Origin: Winogradskyella sp. J14-2
GTDB lineage: Bacteria > Bacteroidota > Bacteroidia > Flavobacteriales > Flavobacteriaceae
DNA length: 64,000 bases
Assembly (NCBI RefSeq): GCF_001971725.1
Contig: NZ_CP019388.1
Coordinates: forward strand, 2,808,501 to 2,872,500
Direction: 5' to 3'
Shown here: piece after piece, positions 22,632 to 31,459 of the stretch
Numbering within the stretch: position 1 is the first letter of the stretch
Layout of the letters: every line of letters starts with the position of its first letter
Translations under genes and position numbers: made by a program
Notes under the pieces: generated by a model
What the model was told of the DNA's origin: nothing
Databases searched by the model: none
Seen by the model: the letters and a program-made list of their open reading frames with translations, nothing else

Positions 22632-24818
22632 ATGTCAACATTGAGATTTTTCGCAGTTAAAGAATCATTAAAAAGAGAGCCATTAAAAATAGATGAGTCC
22701 AAAAGACGCTCAGAAGTATTTGGTGCAAACGTGTTTAATGAAAATGCCATGCGCCAATATTTAACTAAAGAAGCCTTATCGAGTATTATGGAAGCCATAA
22801 CGAAAGGGACAAAAATAGACCGTGTATTAGCAGACCATATATCTACAGGAATGAAAGAATGGGCTATATCTAAAGGAGCAACGCACTATACGCACTGGTT
22901 TCAGCCTTTAACAGGTGCAACGGCAGAGAAGCATGATGCCTTTTTTGAAACTATAGGAGATGGAATGGCTATTGAAAAGTTTGGTGGTAGTCAGTTGGTA
23001 CAACAAGAACCTGATGCGTCGAGTTTTCCGCATGGTGGTATAAGAAACACATTTGAAGCAAGAGGTTACACAGCTTGGGACCCAACATCTCCTGCGTTTG
23101 TATACGGCACAACATTGTGTATTCCTACCGTTTTTGTGTCTTATACAGGTGAAGCTTTAGATTATAAGACGCCTCTATTAAGAGCCTTACAAGCTGTTGA
23201 TAAGGCTGCAGTTGCCGTTTGTAAATATTTTGATAAAAATGTGAGGAAAGTAACTGCTTCTTTAGGTTGGGAACAAGAATATTTTTTAATAGATAATGCT
23301 TTGGCAACTTCAAGACCAGATATTGTGCTCACAGGCAGAACTTTACTTGGGCATTCTCCTGCAAAGGGGCAACAATTAGATGACCATTATTTTGGTAGTA
23401 TTCCTGCTCGAGCAATGTCGTACATGAGAGACTTAGAAAATGAATGTATGCTTCTCGGTATTCCTGTAAAAACTAGACACAATGAGGTGGCGCCAAATCA
23501 ATTTGAGTTAGCGCCAATTTTTGAGGAAGCTAACCTTGCGGTAGATCATAATTCGTTGTTAATGGATGTAATGCAGAAGGTGGCTAAACGTCATAATTTT
23601 AGTGTGCTAATGCACGAAAAACCGTTTGCAGGTGTTAATGGGTCTGGTAAACATAATAACTGGAGTCTTAGTACGGATACTGGAATTAATCTTTTGTCTC
23701 CGGGAAAAACTCCAATGAGTAACTTACAATTTCTAACCTTTTTTATTAATACTATAAAGGCTGTACAAATTTACGAGGAGTTATTAAGAGCAGCTATTGC
23801 ATCTGCGAGTAATGATCATCGTTTAGGAGCCAACGAAGCACCTCCAGCAATAATCTCAGTTTTTATTGGTTCGCAATTAACTAAAGTTTTAGAAGAATTA
23901 GAAACAGTTACTAAAGGTAAGTTATCACCTCAAGAGAAAACAGATTTAAAGCTAAATGTGGTGGGTAAAATTCCTGAAATACTTCTAGATAATACAGATA
24001 GAAACAGAACCTCTCCCTTTGCATTTACGGGTAACAAGTTTGAGTTTAGAGCAGTAGGTTCTAAGGCAAATTGTGCAAACCCTATGACCGTATTAAACAC
24101 CATTGTTGCCAAGCAATTAATGGATTTTAAGGAAGAAGTTGATGTGTTGATTGATAAGAAATCGATGAAGAAAGATGATGCTATTTTTAATGTGTTGAGA
24201 GAATATATCAAAACATCAAAAGCGATCCTTTTTGAAGGAAACGGCTACAGCGAGGCGTGGCAAAAAGAAGCAAAAAAGCGAGGCCTTAGTAACAATAAAA
24301 CAACTCCAGAAGCCCTAAAAGTCAAGGTTTCAAAACCGTCAATAGAGTTGTTTAAAAACCTTGGTGTTATGAATGAAGTGGAGTCTAAAGCGCGTTACGA
24401 AATAGAAATGGAAGAGTATATACTTCATGTTCAAATAGAAAGTAGGGTTATTGGTGATATTGCTCGTAATCATGTGGTCCCAACAGCAGTAAGATATCAA
24501 AATATACTTATCGAAAATGTTAAAGGACTTAAAGCTATTTATGGAGAGCAGTTTAGGGATTTTGCAAAAGAACAATTAAATATCATCGAACAAATATCTA
24601 AACATATTGAGGCTATAAACTCTTTAGTAACCAACATGATTGAAGACAGAAAAAACTTAAATGCTCAAAATAATATTGAAAAGAAAGCCAAAGGGTATTG
24701 CAACAAGATAAAACCGCTTTTTGATGATATAAGATACCACTGTGATAAGTTAGAACTTATGATAGACGATGAGTTGTGGCCACTTACTAAATACAGAGAG
24801 TTATTATTTACCAAATAA
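22632..24818 (+). CDS. glnN: Glutamine synthetase type III (GlnN)
   Basis: 728 residues, the normal GSIII length, twice that of GSI/II subunits. It is the main ammonia-assimilating enzyme of many Bacteroidota. Family signatures: an N-terminal GSIII domain with DASSFPHGGIRNTFEARGYT, the catalytic GWEQEYFLID, RHNEVAPNQFELAPIFEEAN, KPFAGVNGSGKHNNWS, NDHRLGANEAPPAI and a C-terminal helical extension (~600-728). Divergent from the type II enzyme; carrying both suggests different expression with nitrogen supply. A TATTTTTG box precedes it. Confidence 0.96.
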   Translation: MSTLRFFAVKESLKREPLKIDESKRRSEVFGANVFNENAMRQYLTKEALSSIMEAITKGTKIDRVLADHISTGMKEWAISKGATHYTHWFQPLTGATAEKHDAFFETIGDGMAIEKFGGSQLVQQEPDASSFPHGGIRNTFEARGYTAWDPTSPAFVYGTTLCIPTVFVSYTGEALDYKTPLLRALQAVDKAAVAVCKYFDKNVRKVTASLGWEQEYFLIDNALATSRPDIVLTGRTLLGHSPAKGQQLDDHYFGSIPARAMSYMRDLENECMLLGIPVKTRHNEVAPNQFELAPIFEEANLAVDHNSLLMDVMQKVAKRHNFSVLMHEKPFAGVNGSGKHNNWSLSTDTGINLLSPGKTPMSNLQFLTFFINTIKAVQIYEELLRAAIASASNDHRLGANEAPPAIISVFIGSQLTKVLEELETVTKGKLSPQEKTDLKLNVVGKIPEILLDNTDRNRTSPFAFTGNKFEFRAVGSKANCANPMTVLNTIVAKQLMDFKEEVDVLIDKKSMKKDDAIFNVLREYIKTSKAILFEGNGYSEAWQKEAKKRGLSNNKTTPEALKVKVSKPSIELFKNLGVMNEVESKARYEIEMEEYILHVQIESRVIGDIARNHVVPTAVRYQNILIENVKGLKAIYGEQFRDFAKEQLNIIEQISKHIEAINSLVTNMIEDRKNLNAQNNIEKKAKGYCNKIKPLFDDIRYHCDKLELMIDDELWPLTKYRELLFTK

Positions 24819-24834
24819 AAAGTATAAAGTTTCA

Positions 24835-24858
24835 TTTGTACGTAGTTATACGTACAAA
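24835..24858. promoter_or_regulatory. Perfect 10-bp inverted repeat downstream of GSIII
   Basis: tttgtacgta - gtta - tacgtacaaa; perfect arms, 4-base loop, 17 bases after the glnN stop. Without a proper T-run it may be an operator, a 3' mRNA hairpin or a weak terminator. Confidence 0.45.
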
Positions 24859-24957
24859 AATCTCAATAGAAAGTAGAATAAGTGTCGTTGGTCGATAACA
24901 AATGCCGTATTGTCGAAAACCCTATAGATTACCACAAAAAAACCAGTTCTCTTCATT

Positions 24958-24985
24958 TTTGCATGCGCTTTGTTTAGTATATTTG
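24958..24985 (+). promoter_or_regulatory. Promoter of small secreted peptide gene
   Basis: TTTG (24958-24961), 16-base spacer and TATATTTG (24978-24985). The spacer is a little short for the -33/-7 consensus. The ATG follows at 25013. Confidence 0.5.
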
Positions 24986-25012
24986 TAGTGCTATTAATCA
25001 ATATTTGAAAAA

Positions 25013-25150
25013 ATGAAGAAGTTACTACTAAGCGTAGCTATTCTAGTGGGTGCAACCTTAATGCTCTCACAAGATAATTCTAAAGACATTAAAGATGTTG
25101 TAAATGATGAGGTTGTTAATGTACAACCAACGCTACAGACAGAATCTTAA
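25013..25150 (+). CDS. Small exported peptide, 45 residues
   Basis: Too short to be flagged by usual gene-length limits. The frame encodes a basic start (MKKLLLSVAIL), a hydrophobic core and a signal-peptidase-like site near LMLSQ, then an acidic tail of about 26 residues (DNSKDIKDVVNDEVVNVQPT) ending in TAA. It has its own promoter-like elements upstream and a T-rich hairpin downstream, so it is a self-contained transcription unit. Function is unknown. Coding status rests on the signal peptide and the flanking signals only. Confidence 0.55.
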   Translation: MKKLLLSVAILVGATLMLSQDNSKDIKDVVNDEVVNVQPTLQTES

Positions 25151-25193
25151 ATTTGAGATATTAACAAGGCTATTAGCCACAAAAAAAATTAAG

Positions 25194-25235
25194 AAAAGGA
25201 TATTTCTACATTAGATGGATTTATCCTTTTTTGTT
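25194..25235 (+). terminator. Terminator after small peptide gene
   Basis: aaaaggata / tatcctttt stem with ~19-base loop followed by ttgtttt. Confidence 0.55.
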
Positions 25236-25336
25236 TTAGTTGATTTTTTTGTTTTTTATGAATTGTAAAATATTTTTCTATATTGTACACCCTCAGATAC
25301 TTAAATGACCTAATCTTCTTTACTAATTAAGTTTCT

Positions 25337-26017
25337 ATGATTAATGATAAAAATAAATTGCTAACCATAATTTTTATTTTTATAAACCTATGCTTTGTAA
25401 GCGCCCAAGAAGAAAAGATACAAAACAATACAACCAAACAAAATAACAAGAATCTTTATAAAGAGCTAGATTTTTTGCAACTAAGGGGAACCCATGCTGC
25501 AGATGCTGGTATAGGTACTTCAATGATTCTTGGCGATTACCCAGATTCAGAACTTGATATTTTTTTTAGAATAGGTTACAAGTATCATATACTAAGCAAT
25601 CTTAACGTAAATCTTTCATTTAACAAGTACAATATTGCACTTAGCGATACAATGAATGAAGGTTTTATGTCTTTTGATTTAAATCTCGAATATTTACTAA
25701 GCCCATGCAGTGAAGTTTCTCCTTTTATTTTTGGAGGTTATGGGTATAATGCATCTAATTCTTTTGAAGAAACACATACAAAAGTTCAAGTTGGTCTGGG
25801 CATAGAATACATGATTATTGATGGGTTAGGTATTAAATTATTTGGAGATTTTAATTACGTACTCTCTAATGAGATGGAAGGTTTAATACAGCCAGATAAT
25901 GATGAGTCTATTGTGAGAGTAGGGTTAGGCTTAAATTTTTATTTTGGAGGTAACAAAAGAAAAAAGCAAATTTTAGAAAACATAGATACAGTAATTAATT
26001 CTAATTTAATAGAATAA
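25337..26017 (+). CDS. Outer-membrane beta-barrel protein
   Basis: 226 residues. A signal peptide (about residues 1-23, ending VSAQ) and a polar Asn-rich linker are followed by alternating amphipathic strands: AADAGIGTSMILGDY, LDIFFRIGYKYHIL, LNVNLSFNKYNIAL, FMSFDLNLEYLL, VSPFIFGGYGYN, TKVQVGLGIEYMI, GLGIKLFGDFNYVL and SIVRVGLGLNFYFGG. This is the pattern of a small eight-stranded OmpA/OmpX-like barrel, with a basic tail after the last strand. Similar proteins sit near curli-like genes in other flavobacteria, but none is next to it here. Function is not assignable. Confidence 0.72.
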   Translation: MINDKNKLLTIIFIFINLCFVSAQEEKIQNNTTKQNNKNLYKELDFLQLRGTHAADAGIGTSMILGDYPDSELDIFFRIGYKYHILSNLNVNLSFNKYNIALSDTMNEGFMSFDLNLEYLLSPCSEVSPFIFGGYGYNASNSFEETHTKVQVGLGIEYMIIDGLGIKLFGDFNYVLSNEMEGLIQPDNDESIVRVGLGLNFYFGGNKRKKQILENIDTVINSNLIE

Positions 26018-26031
26018 TTAATTTCTATTCT

Positions 26032-26039
26032 TACTTTTG
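26032..26039 (+). promoter_or_regulatory. purM: Candidate -7 box (TACTTTTG) for purM
   Basis: Fits TAnnTTTG and lies 27 bases before the ATG at 26067; this supports 26067 rather than an earlier start. Confidence 0.45.
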
Positions 26040-26066
26040 CATTACCAAGAATCATTACCTGTTTCC

Positions 26067-27245
26067 ATGAGTAATTCTGTAAGCAAGAGATATGCGCAAA
26101 GAGGTGTTTCTGCCTCAAAAGAAGATGTGCACAATGCCATAAAAAACATAGATAAAGGTTTATTTCCTAAAGCCTTTTGCAAAATAGTACCAGATTATCT
26201 GGCCAATGATGACGATTACTGCATAATTATGCACGCGGATGGAGCAGGTACCAAATCCTCTCTAGCTTACATGTATTGGAAAGAAACAGGAGACCTATCG
26301 GTTTGGAAAGGTATAGCTCAAGATGCTTTAATTATGAATATTGACGATCTGCTTTGTGTTGGAGCAACAGAAAATATTATGCTGTCATCTACAATTGGAA
26401 GAAATAAAAATCGTATTCCAGGCGAAGTAATCTCGGCTATTATTAATGGTACAGAAGATCTAATAGAAGACTTAAGGAATTTTGGAGTTACCATCCACTC
26501 AACAGGTGGTGAAACTGCAGATGTTGGAGATTTGGTGAGAACCATAATTGTAGACTCAACTGTTACGGCTCGTATGAAGCGATCAGATGTAATAGATAAC
26601 GCTAATATTTCTGAAGGAGATGTTATAGTAGGTTTAGAATCGTCTGGTCAGGCAACCTACGAAACTGAGTACAATGGTGGTATGGGTAGTAATGGGTTAA
26701 CGTCTGCGAGACACGATGTGTTTTCAAAATATTTAGCTAAAAAGTATCCCGAAAGTTTTGATCCTTCAGTGCCAAAAGATTTAGTGTATACTGGTAATAC
26801 AAAACTAACCGATGCCATAGAGAATTCTCCATTAAATGCAGGTAAATTAGTATTGTCACCTACTAGAACTTATGCACCAATAATTAAAGAAATACTTAAA
26901 ACATACAAGAGTGATACAGTCCATGGTATGGTACACTGTAGTGGTGGCGCTCAAACAAAGATTCTTCACTTTGTAGACAAGCTTCACGTTATAAAAGATA
27001 ATATGTTTAGTATTCCACCGTTGTTTAAGCTTATACAAGAACAGTCTAAAACAGATTGGAAAGAAATGTATCAAGTATTTAACTGTGGTCATCGTATGGA
27101 GTTGTATGTAAAGCCAGACATTGCTAAAGACATTATTGGGATTTCAAAATCGTTTAATGTTGATGCTAAGATTATCGGCAGAGTAGAAACTTCAGAAACT
27201 AAAAAACTAACAATTACAAGCGAATACGGCACATTTACATATTAA
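26067..27245 (+). CDS. purM: Phosphoribosylformylglycinamidine cyclo-ligase (AIR synthase)
   Basis: 392 residues from ATG 26067 (MSNSVSKRYAQRGVSASKED). It closes the imidazole ring in step five of purine synthesis, ATP-dependent and cytosolic. Motifs: HADGAGTKSSLAY, the metal-binding AQDALIMNIDDLLCVGA, STGGETADVGDLVRT and the C-terminal HCSGGAQTKIL. It is longer than the ~345-residue E. coli enzyme, as is usual for the Bacteroidota form. The next gene (DUF3078) starts 11 bases later. Confidence 0.94.
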   Translation: MSNSVSKRYAQRGVSASKEDVHNAIKNIDKGLFPKAFCKIVPDYLANDDDYCIIMHADGAGTKSSLAYMYWKETGDLSVWKGIAQDALIMNIDDLLCVGATENIMLSSTIGRNKNRIPGEVISAIINGTEDLIEDLRNFGVTIHSTGGETADVGDLVRTIIVDSTVTARMKRSDVIDNANISEGDVIVGLESSGQATYETEYNGGMGSNGLTSARHDVFSKYLAKKYPESFDPSVPKDLVYTGNTKLTDAIENSPLNAGKLVLSPTRTYAPIIKEILKTYKSDTVHGMVHCSGGAQTKILHFVDKLHVIKDNMFSIPPLFKLIQEQSKTDWKEMYQVFNCGHRMELYVKPDIAKDIIGISKSFNVDAKIIGRVETSETKKLTITSEYGTFTY

Positions 27246-27256
27246 TTAAGGCGCAT

Positions 27257-28258
27257 ATGCAATACATAAAGCGATTAATATTTGTTTGTTTCTTTTTAAT
27301 GTCTATTACGGCTGGTGCGCAACCAGACTCACTTTTTTTTGTAGACCCTACATCAAAACTAGATTTAGGTTGGAATACTAAAAACGAAGTAGGCCTCACA
27401 CTAAACCAAGTCTCATTTACCAACTGGAATGCTGGTGGTACCAACTCAATTTCAGCAATTCTTAGTGGTAGAGCCGTAGCCAAATATAGAGCAGAAACAT
27501 ACTTTTGGAATTCTTCATTAAGTCTACGTTACGGCTTAAATAAGCAAGAGGATAGAGCATTGTTTAAAACAGAAGACGTTATAGAGGTGATTTCTAACTT
27601 TGGTTTAGAGAAAAGTCCAGAAAGTAATTGGTTTTATTCTGCAAGGTTTAGTTTTAATACTCAATTTGCAAATGGATTCAGCAGCCCTAATGATAATAAC
27701 CCGATTTCAAGATTTATGGCACCAGGCTATGTGTTTTTGGGAGCAGGTATGGAGTATGGAAGACATATAAATAGGTTTTCTCTTTATGCTTCACCATTAA
27801 CATTAAAAACAACATTTGTACTAGACGAAGCCCTCGCAAACCAAGGCGCATTTGGGGTAGAACCTGCAATTTATGACATGGATGGAAACGTTATAAAGCG
27901 AGGTGAAAATATTCGTCAGGAATTTGGTGTGTTATTCACAGGGCAATTTGAAGATGATATTTTTGAGAATATAAAATTAAATTCACGATTAAGATTGTAT
28001 ACAGACTACTTGGTAAATTTTGGTAATGTTGATGTAGATTGGGAAGTTAACTTAGATATGAAAGTCAACAAATTCGTTCAGGCAACCCTTGGCTCGCACA
28101 TAAGATATGACCACGACATTAAATCTGAGGTTGAAACCAATGAAATTACTAATGAAGAGGTCGTTATTGAAGGTCCTAGAATTCAATGGAAACAATTGCT
28201 AGGTGTTGGTGTTGTTGTAGACTTAGATAGTCTAGTAAGCAACGCTTCTCAACCTTGA
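27257..28258 (+). CDS. DUF3078 outer-membrane protein
   Basis: 333 residues. A signal peptide (IFVCFFLMSITAGAQ) precedes a beta-rich protein with the DUF3078 opening WNTKNEVGLTLNQVSFTNWN and AGGTNSISAILSG, followed by repeated amphipathic strands (WNSSLSLRYGLNK, WFYSARFSFNTQF, RFMAPGYVFLGAGMEYG, IKLNSRLRLYTDYL, VNLDMKVNKFVQA). It is probably a surface-embedded or surface-attached beta-barrel of unknown role. The short gap after purM suggests cotranscription without an obvious functional link. Confidence 0.85.
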   Translation: MQYIKRLIFVCFFLMSITAGAQPDSLFFVDPTSKLDLGWNTKNEVGLTLNQVSFTNWNAGGTNSISAILSGRAVAKYRAETYFWNSSLSLRYGLNKQEDRALFKTEDVIEVISNFGLEKSPESNWFYSARFSFNTQFANGFSSPNDNNPISRFMAPGYVFLGAGMEYGRHINRFSLYASPLTLKTTFVLDEALANQGAFGVEPAIYDMDGNVIKRGENIRQEFGVLFTGQFEDDIFENIKLNSRLRLYTDYLVNFGNVDVDWEVNLDMKVNKFVQATLGSHIRYDHDIKSEVETNEITNEEVVIEGPRIQWKQLLGVGVVVDLDSLVSNASQP

Positions 28259-28260
28259 TT

Positions 28261-28923
28261 TTACTTTAGTTGCCCTTCACTCAAGTATCTGTAATCTTCT
28301 AGCTCTTTTATATTATTTATGGCTTTAGAGCTGGCATTTTTTAATAGGTAAATAGCGTCTGAGCTTTCAATGATGTGTTTATAAAGATGATCAGAAATAA
28401 GAATTATTTTTTGTTTCTTTTCTTTTTTAATCAGTGTTTTTATGGTTTCAATATACAAAGGTGCAATATGAGAAAAGGGTTCGTCTAATATGGTAATACT
28501 GCTTTTAGATTTTAATACAATGTAGGTCTCAATAACCCGTCGCTCACCACCAGAAAGCTTATGTGCTTTGTAGGTGGCATATCTTTCAAAAGTGCCAAAA
28601 GTATCTACAAAAGCTTTCCAATCTACATCAAAAAGTTGAAAAGCAGTTTTTATACTTATGCCATTTGGGATAAAATGATATTGAGGTAAGTATTTTATAA
28701 TTCCTGTTTTGTAAAGCGGTTTTAATACGGCTTTACCATCTACCCTTATGAGCTTATATTTTGGTTTAAGATTTCCAAAAATTATATTTAGTAAACTGCT
28801 TTTTCCACTGCCATTACTTCCCAAAATTGAAGTAACTTTACCTGTTTCAGCCCTTAAGTAAATGCCACTTAAAATTCGTTTGTTTTTAAAATTTAATTCT
28901 ATATTATCTACTTCAAGAACCAT
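28261..28923 (-). CDS. ABC transporter ATPase with miniature membrane partners
   Basis: 220 residues, cytosolic nucleotide-binding subunit. Walker A GSNGSGKS is at 35-42, the ABC signature LSGGERR near 123, Walker B ITILDEPF near 147 and the H-loop in IILISDHLYKH near 179, so it should hydrolyse ATP. The Q-loop is YLPQYHF. The closest general type is the LptB/LivF-sized, short ATPases. It follows two tiny three-helix membrane proteins (gap 4 bases), which are the probable membrane components. The substrate and direction of transport are unknown. Confidence 0.88.
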   Translation of the reverse strand: MVLEVDNIELNFKNKRILSGIYLRAETGKVTSILGSNGSGKSSLLNIIFGNLKPKYKLIRVDGKAVLKPLYKTGIIKYLPQYHFIPNGISIKTAFQLFDVDWKAFVDTFGTFERYATYKAHKLSGGERRVIETYIVLKSKSSITILDEPFSHIAPLYIETIKTLIKKEKKQKIILISDHLYKHIIESSDAIYLLKNASSKAINNIKELEDYRYLSEGQLK

Positions 28924-28927
28924 TACT

Positions 28928-29209
28928 TCAAATTTTGAATAAAAAAATAATTAACACGGTTAAAACACTGTCAACAATAAACATAGAAAAGAAGAGTGTA
29001 TACGTTGAGATTCCTAAGTTTTTATAAAAGGTTAGCTTGCGATTACTTGACGTTTCTTTGGTAACATACCCGGCAAAAATGGTTAAAAAAAGCTTAGTTA
29101 CTATAGCAGGAACATAATGCGAATCAACAAACCCTAATAAAATAGTAACAACAAAAGACCATGCAACATAGGTTTTGTAAAAGTGAAAGAAAATAAAAAA
29201 AAACTTCAT
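28928..29209 (-). CDS. Small membrane protein A of ABC module
   Basis: 93 residues, not recognised. Three hydrophobic segments: around YVAWSFVVTILLGFV, VPAIVTKLFLTIFAGYV and FFSMFIVDSVLTVLIIFLF. It is a paralogue of the next gene: shared W-S-F-x-V-T-I, T-K-L-F-L, K-L/R-x-F-Y-K-x-x-G-x-S and F-F-x-x-F-x-x-D-S-x-x-T. It lies 4 bases from the ATPase gene and 20 from its paralogue. Two such chains could make a six-helix membrane unit for the ATPase; this is inference. Confidence 0.75.
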   Translation of the reverse strand: MKFFFIFFHFYKTYVAWSFVVTILLGFVDSHYVPAIVTKLFLTIFAGYVTKETSSNRKLTFYKNLGISTYTLFFSMFIVDSVLTVLIIFLFKI

Positions 29210-29229
29210 GCACCTAAAAGTAAGATTCT

Positions 29230-29520
29230 TTAAATAAACCCCTTTATCAACGAAAGAAAAATACTAGTAATTAAGCTGTCTAACATAAAAATAGTGAAGA
29301 AGAATTTAAAATTAGACACACCACTTATTTTATAAAATTTTAAGCGTTGCCTAAATTTTCTGTCGCTAATCATTATCCATAGCAGAAAAACCAAAAATAA
29401 TTTAGTACAAAGCGCTAAAATCAATTCTGGATTAATTACCGTAATAGCTATGGTCACTAAAAACGACCATAGAGCAAGCGGCTTGTAGTAGTTTAGTATA
29501 GAGGTAAACTGCTTTCGCAT
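29230..29520 (-). CDS. Small membrane protein B of ABC module
   Basis: 96 residues from the ATG at 29520 (MRKQFTSILNYYKPLALWSF), chosen because it aligns with the start of the downstream paralogue; an in-frame ATG at 29577 would add 19 residues. It has three hydrophobic helices with a basic loop (SDRKFRQRLKFYKISGVS) between the second and third, matching SSNRKLTFYKNLGIS in the paralogue. First gene of the three-gene run, divergent from prfA. No family name is known to me. Confidence 0.72.
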   Translation of the reverse strand: MRKQFTSILNYYKPLALWSFLVTIAITVINPELILALCTKLFLVFLLWIMISDRKFRQRLKFYKISGVSNFKFFFTIFMLDSLITSIFLSLIKGFI

Positions 29521-29648
29521 ACTACCTAAAACGCTAAAAGGATAGAAAATATTTTTTAAAATAGGCGTAAAATACATTTTTGATATAATCCATAAATTCA
29601 GACATAAGTTTCTAAAGCGTTAAATCTCCATAATCAACTAAAAAATTG

Positions 29649-29656
29649 TACTTTTG
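29649..29656 (+). promoter_or_regulatory. prfA: Candidate -7 box (TACTTTTG) for prfA
   Basis: Fits TAnnTTTG and lies 22 bases before the prfA ATG, in the divergent gap with the ABC module. Confidence 0.45.
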
Positions 29657-29678
29657 GTTTCCAATTTTTTGAAGAGCG

Positions 29679-30755
29679 ATGTTAGAGAAAATACAGATTG
29701 TAAAACAACGATTCGATGAGGTAAATGACCTCATTATTCAACCAGATATTATTGCAGACCAAAAGCGTTACATTCAGCTAAATAAGGAATATAAAGACCT
29801 TAAGAAAATAGTTGATAAAGGAAACGTCTATAAGGAGTTGTTAGATAATATTTCTGAAGCAGAAGAAATTATAGCAGATGGTTCTGATGCCGAAATGGTA
29901 GAAATGGCAAAAATGCAGCTAGATGAAGCCAAAGAAGATTTGCCCAAAATTGAAGAAGAAATACGATTCTTACTTATACCAAAAGATCCAGACGATGCTA
30001 AGAATGTTGTTGTCGAAGTACGTGCTGGAACTGGTGGAGATGAAGCCAGTATTTTTGCAGGAGATTTATACCGCATGTATTCAAAATATTGCAGTAATAA
30101 AGGCTGGAAAGTAGATGTAGTAAGTACAAGCGAAGGAACATCTGGTGGTTTTAAAGAAATCATATTCGAAGTTTCTGGCGAAGACGTTTACGGTACTATG
30201 AAGTTTGAAGCAGGTGTACATCGTGTACAACGTGTGCCACAAACCGAGACACAAGGTCGTGTGCATACCAGTGCGGCAACTGTGGTAGTAATGCCAGAAG
30301 CAGAAGAGTTTGACTATGAATTAGATATGACCGAAGTACGTATAGAGCGCACCACATCAACAGGACCTGGAGGTCAGTCCGTAAATACAACATACTCTGC
30401 AATTAAGCTGCACCATGAACCAACAGGTATGATTGTGAGTTGTCAAGATCAGAAATCATCGCACAAAAACTTAGAAAAAGCTTTAAAGGTTTTACGTTCG
30501 CGTTTATACGAAGAAGAATTAAGAAAGCGTCAGGCAGAAGCTTCAGAAAAGCGCAAAAGTATGGTGAGCTCTGGAGATAGAAGTGCCAAGATTAGAACGT
30601 ATAACTATCCTCAAGGTCGCGTAACCGATCATAGAATTGGGTTAACCTTATATGATTTATCAAACATCATAGACGGAGATATTCAAAAAATAATTGATGA
30701 ATTAATGCTTGCAGAAAACACAGAGTTGTTAAAAGCAAGCGACGATGTAATTTAA
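29679..30755 (+). CDS. prfA: Peptide chain release factor 1
   Basis: 358 residues, standard length. It recognises UAA/UAG in the ribosomal A site and triggers peptide release. The GGQ motif is in [17 protein letters not shown], and the codon-recognition P-x-T tripeptide is in [18 protein letters not shown] (PQT); the latter with HTSA identifies RF1 rather than RF2. The C-terminal [18 protein letters not shown] is intact. A compact terminator lies directly after the gene, abutting the next ATG. Confidence 0.97.
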   Translation: MLEKIQIVKQRFDEVNDLIIQPDIIADQKRYIQLNKEYKDLKKIVDKGNVYKELLDNISEAEEIIADGSDAEMVEMAKMQLDEAKEDLPKIEEEIRFLLIPKDPDDAKNVVVEVRAGTGGDEASIFAGDLYRMYSKYCSNKGWKVDVVSTSEGTSGGFKEIIFEVSGEDVYGTMKFEAGVHRVQRVPQTETQGRVHTSAATVVVMPEAEEFDYELDMTEVRIERTTSTGPGGQSVNTTYSAIKLHHEPTGMIVSCQDQKSSHKNLEKALKVLRSRLYEEELRKRQAEASEKRKSMVSSGDRSAKIRTYNYPQGRVTDHRIGLTLYDLSNIIDGDIQKIIDELMLAENTELLKASDDVI

Positions 30756-30760
30756 ATTTA

Positions 30761-30784
30761 GGCCTCTTTTTTGAGGCTTTTTTT
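30761..30784 (+). terminator. Terminator abutting the next start codon
   Basis: ggcctc-tttttt-gaggc stem followed by seven T; the T-run ends at the ATG of 30785, so it also occupies the ribosome-binding region of that gene. Confidence 0.7.
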
Positions 30785-31459
30785 ATGAAAAGAAAACTTT
30801 TATATGCTTTATCATTCTTGGCTGGAATCTTTATTTTAGCTAGACTTACAGGTGCATTATCATATTACAAACTTCCAAGCACCTCAAATGAACCAAATTT
30901 AAAATTAAATTCAAAAATAATTGGGTCTAATTTAATTAAGCCAAGGCCTATGGATTTTGCTTATTTTAAATTTTCGGATAGTTTAGATGGTTGGACTTTG
31001 ATTAAGCGATTGGTAGCTGTTCCTGGAGATAAACTAGAGTGTAAAAGAGGTGTGATTTATGTAAACGATAAAAATATAGATACCTTGTTAAACTTAAGAC
31101 ACTCTTACATCGTTGCAAATAATGATGCTAGAAAAATAATAGAAAAATTTAAAAACGATGAGTCTTTTCAAATGTATCAAAAAGGTGCTGATTCTATTGT
31201 AGTTTTTTTAGATTCTGATTATGTTGCAAATAATCAACTCAATCTAAAGAGATATATTCATAATAACGAATTTTCATTACTTTCTAAAGATATTGCTTCT
31301 AAAAGAGATAATTGGAGTATAACGGATTTTGGACCAATCGTTTTACCGCCAAAAAAGTACTTTTTACTTGGTGATAATAGAGATAATTCATTAGACTCGA
31401 GATATAGAGGTTTTGTAGATGAAGAGAATATTATGGGAACATTAATCTATAACTTTTAA
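30785..31459 (+). CDS. Signal peptidase I-like serine protease (S26)
   Basis: 224 residues with one N-terminal transmembrane helix ([19 protein letters not shown]). Box B reads STSNEPNL, so the catalytic Ser sits in T-S-N-E-P rather than the canonical S-G-S-M-x-P; box D with the general-base Lys is [11 protein letters not shown]; box E is [12 protein letters not shown]. The catalytic dyad is therefore complete, though the substrate-binding region is unusual. It may be a specialised leader peptidase in addition to a housekeeping LepB. The ATG directly follows the T-run of the prfA terminator with no room for a ribosome-binding site, and its TAA overlaps the pyrF ATG by one base. Confidence 0.85.
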   Translation: MKRKLLYALSFLAGIFILARLTGALSYYKLPSTSNEPNLKLNSKIIGSNLIKPRPMDFAYFKFSDSLDGWTLIKRLVAVPGDKLECKRGVIYVNDKNIDTLLNLRHSYIVANNDARKIIEKFKNDESFQMYQKGADSIVVFLDSDYVANNQLNLKRYIHNNEFSLLSKDIASKRDNWSITDFGPIVLPPKKYFLLGDNRDNSLDSRYRGFVDEENIMGTLIYNF

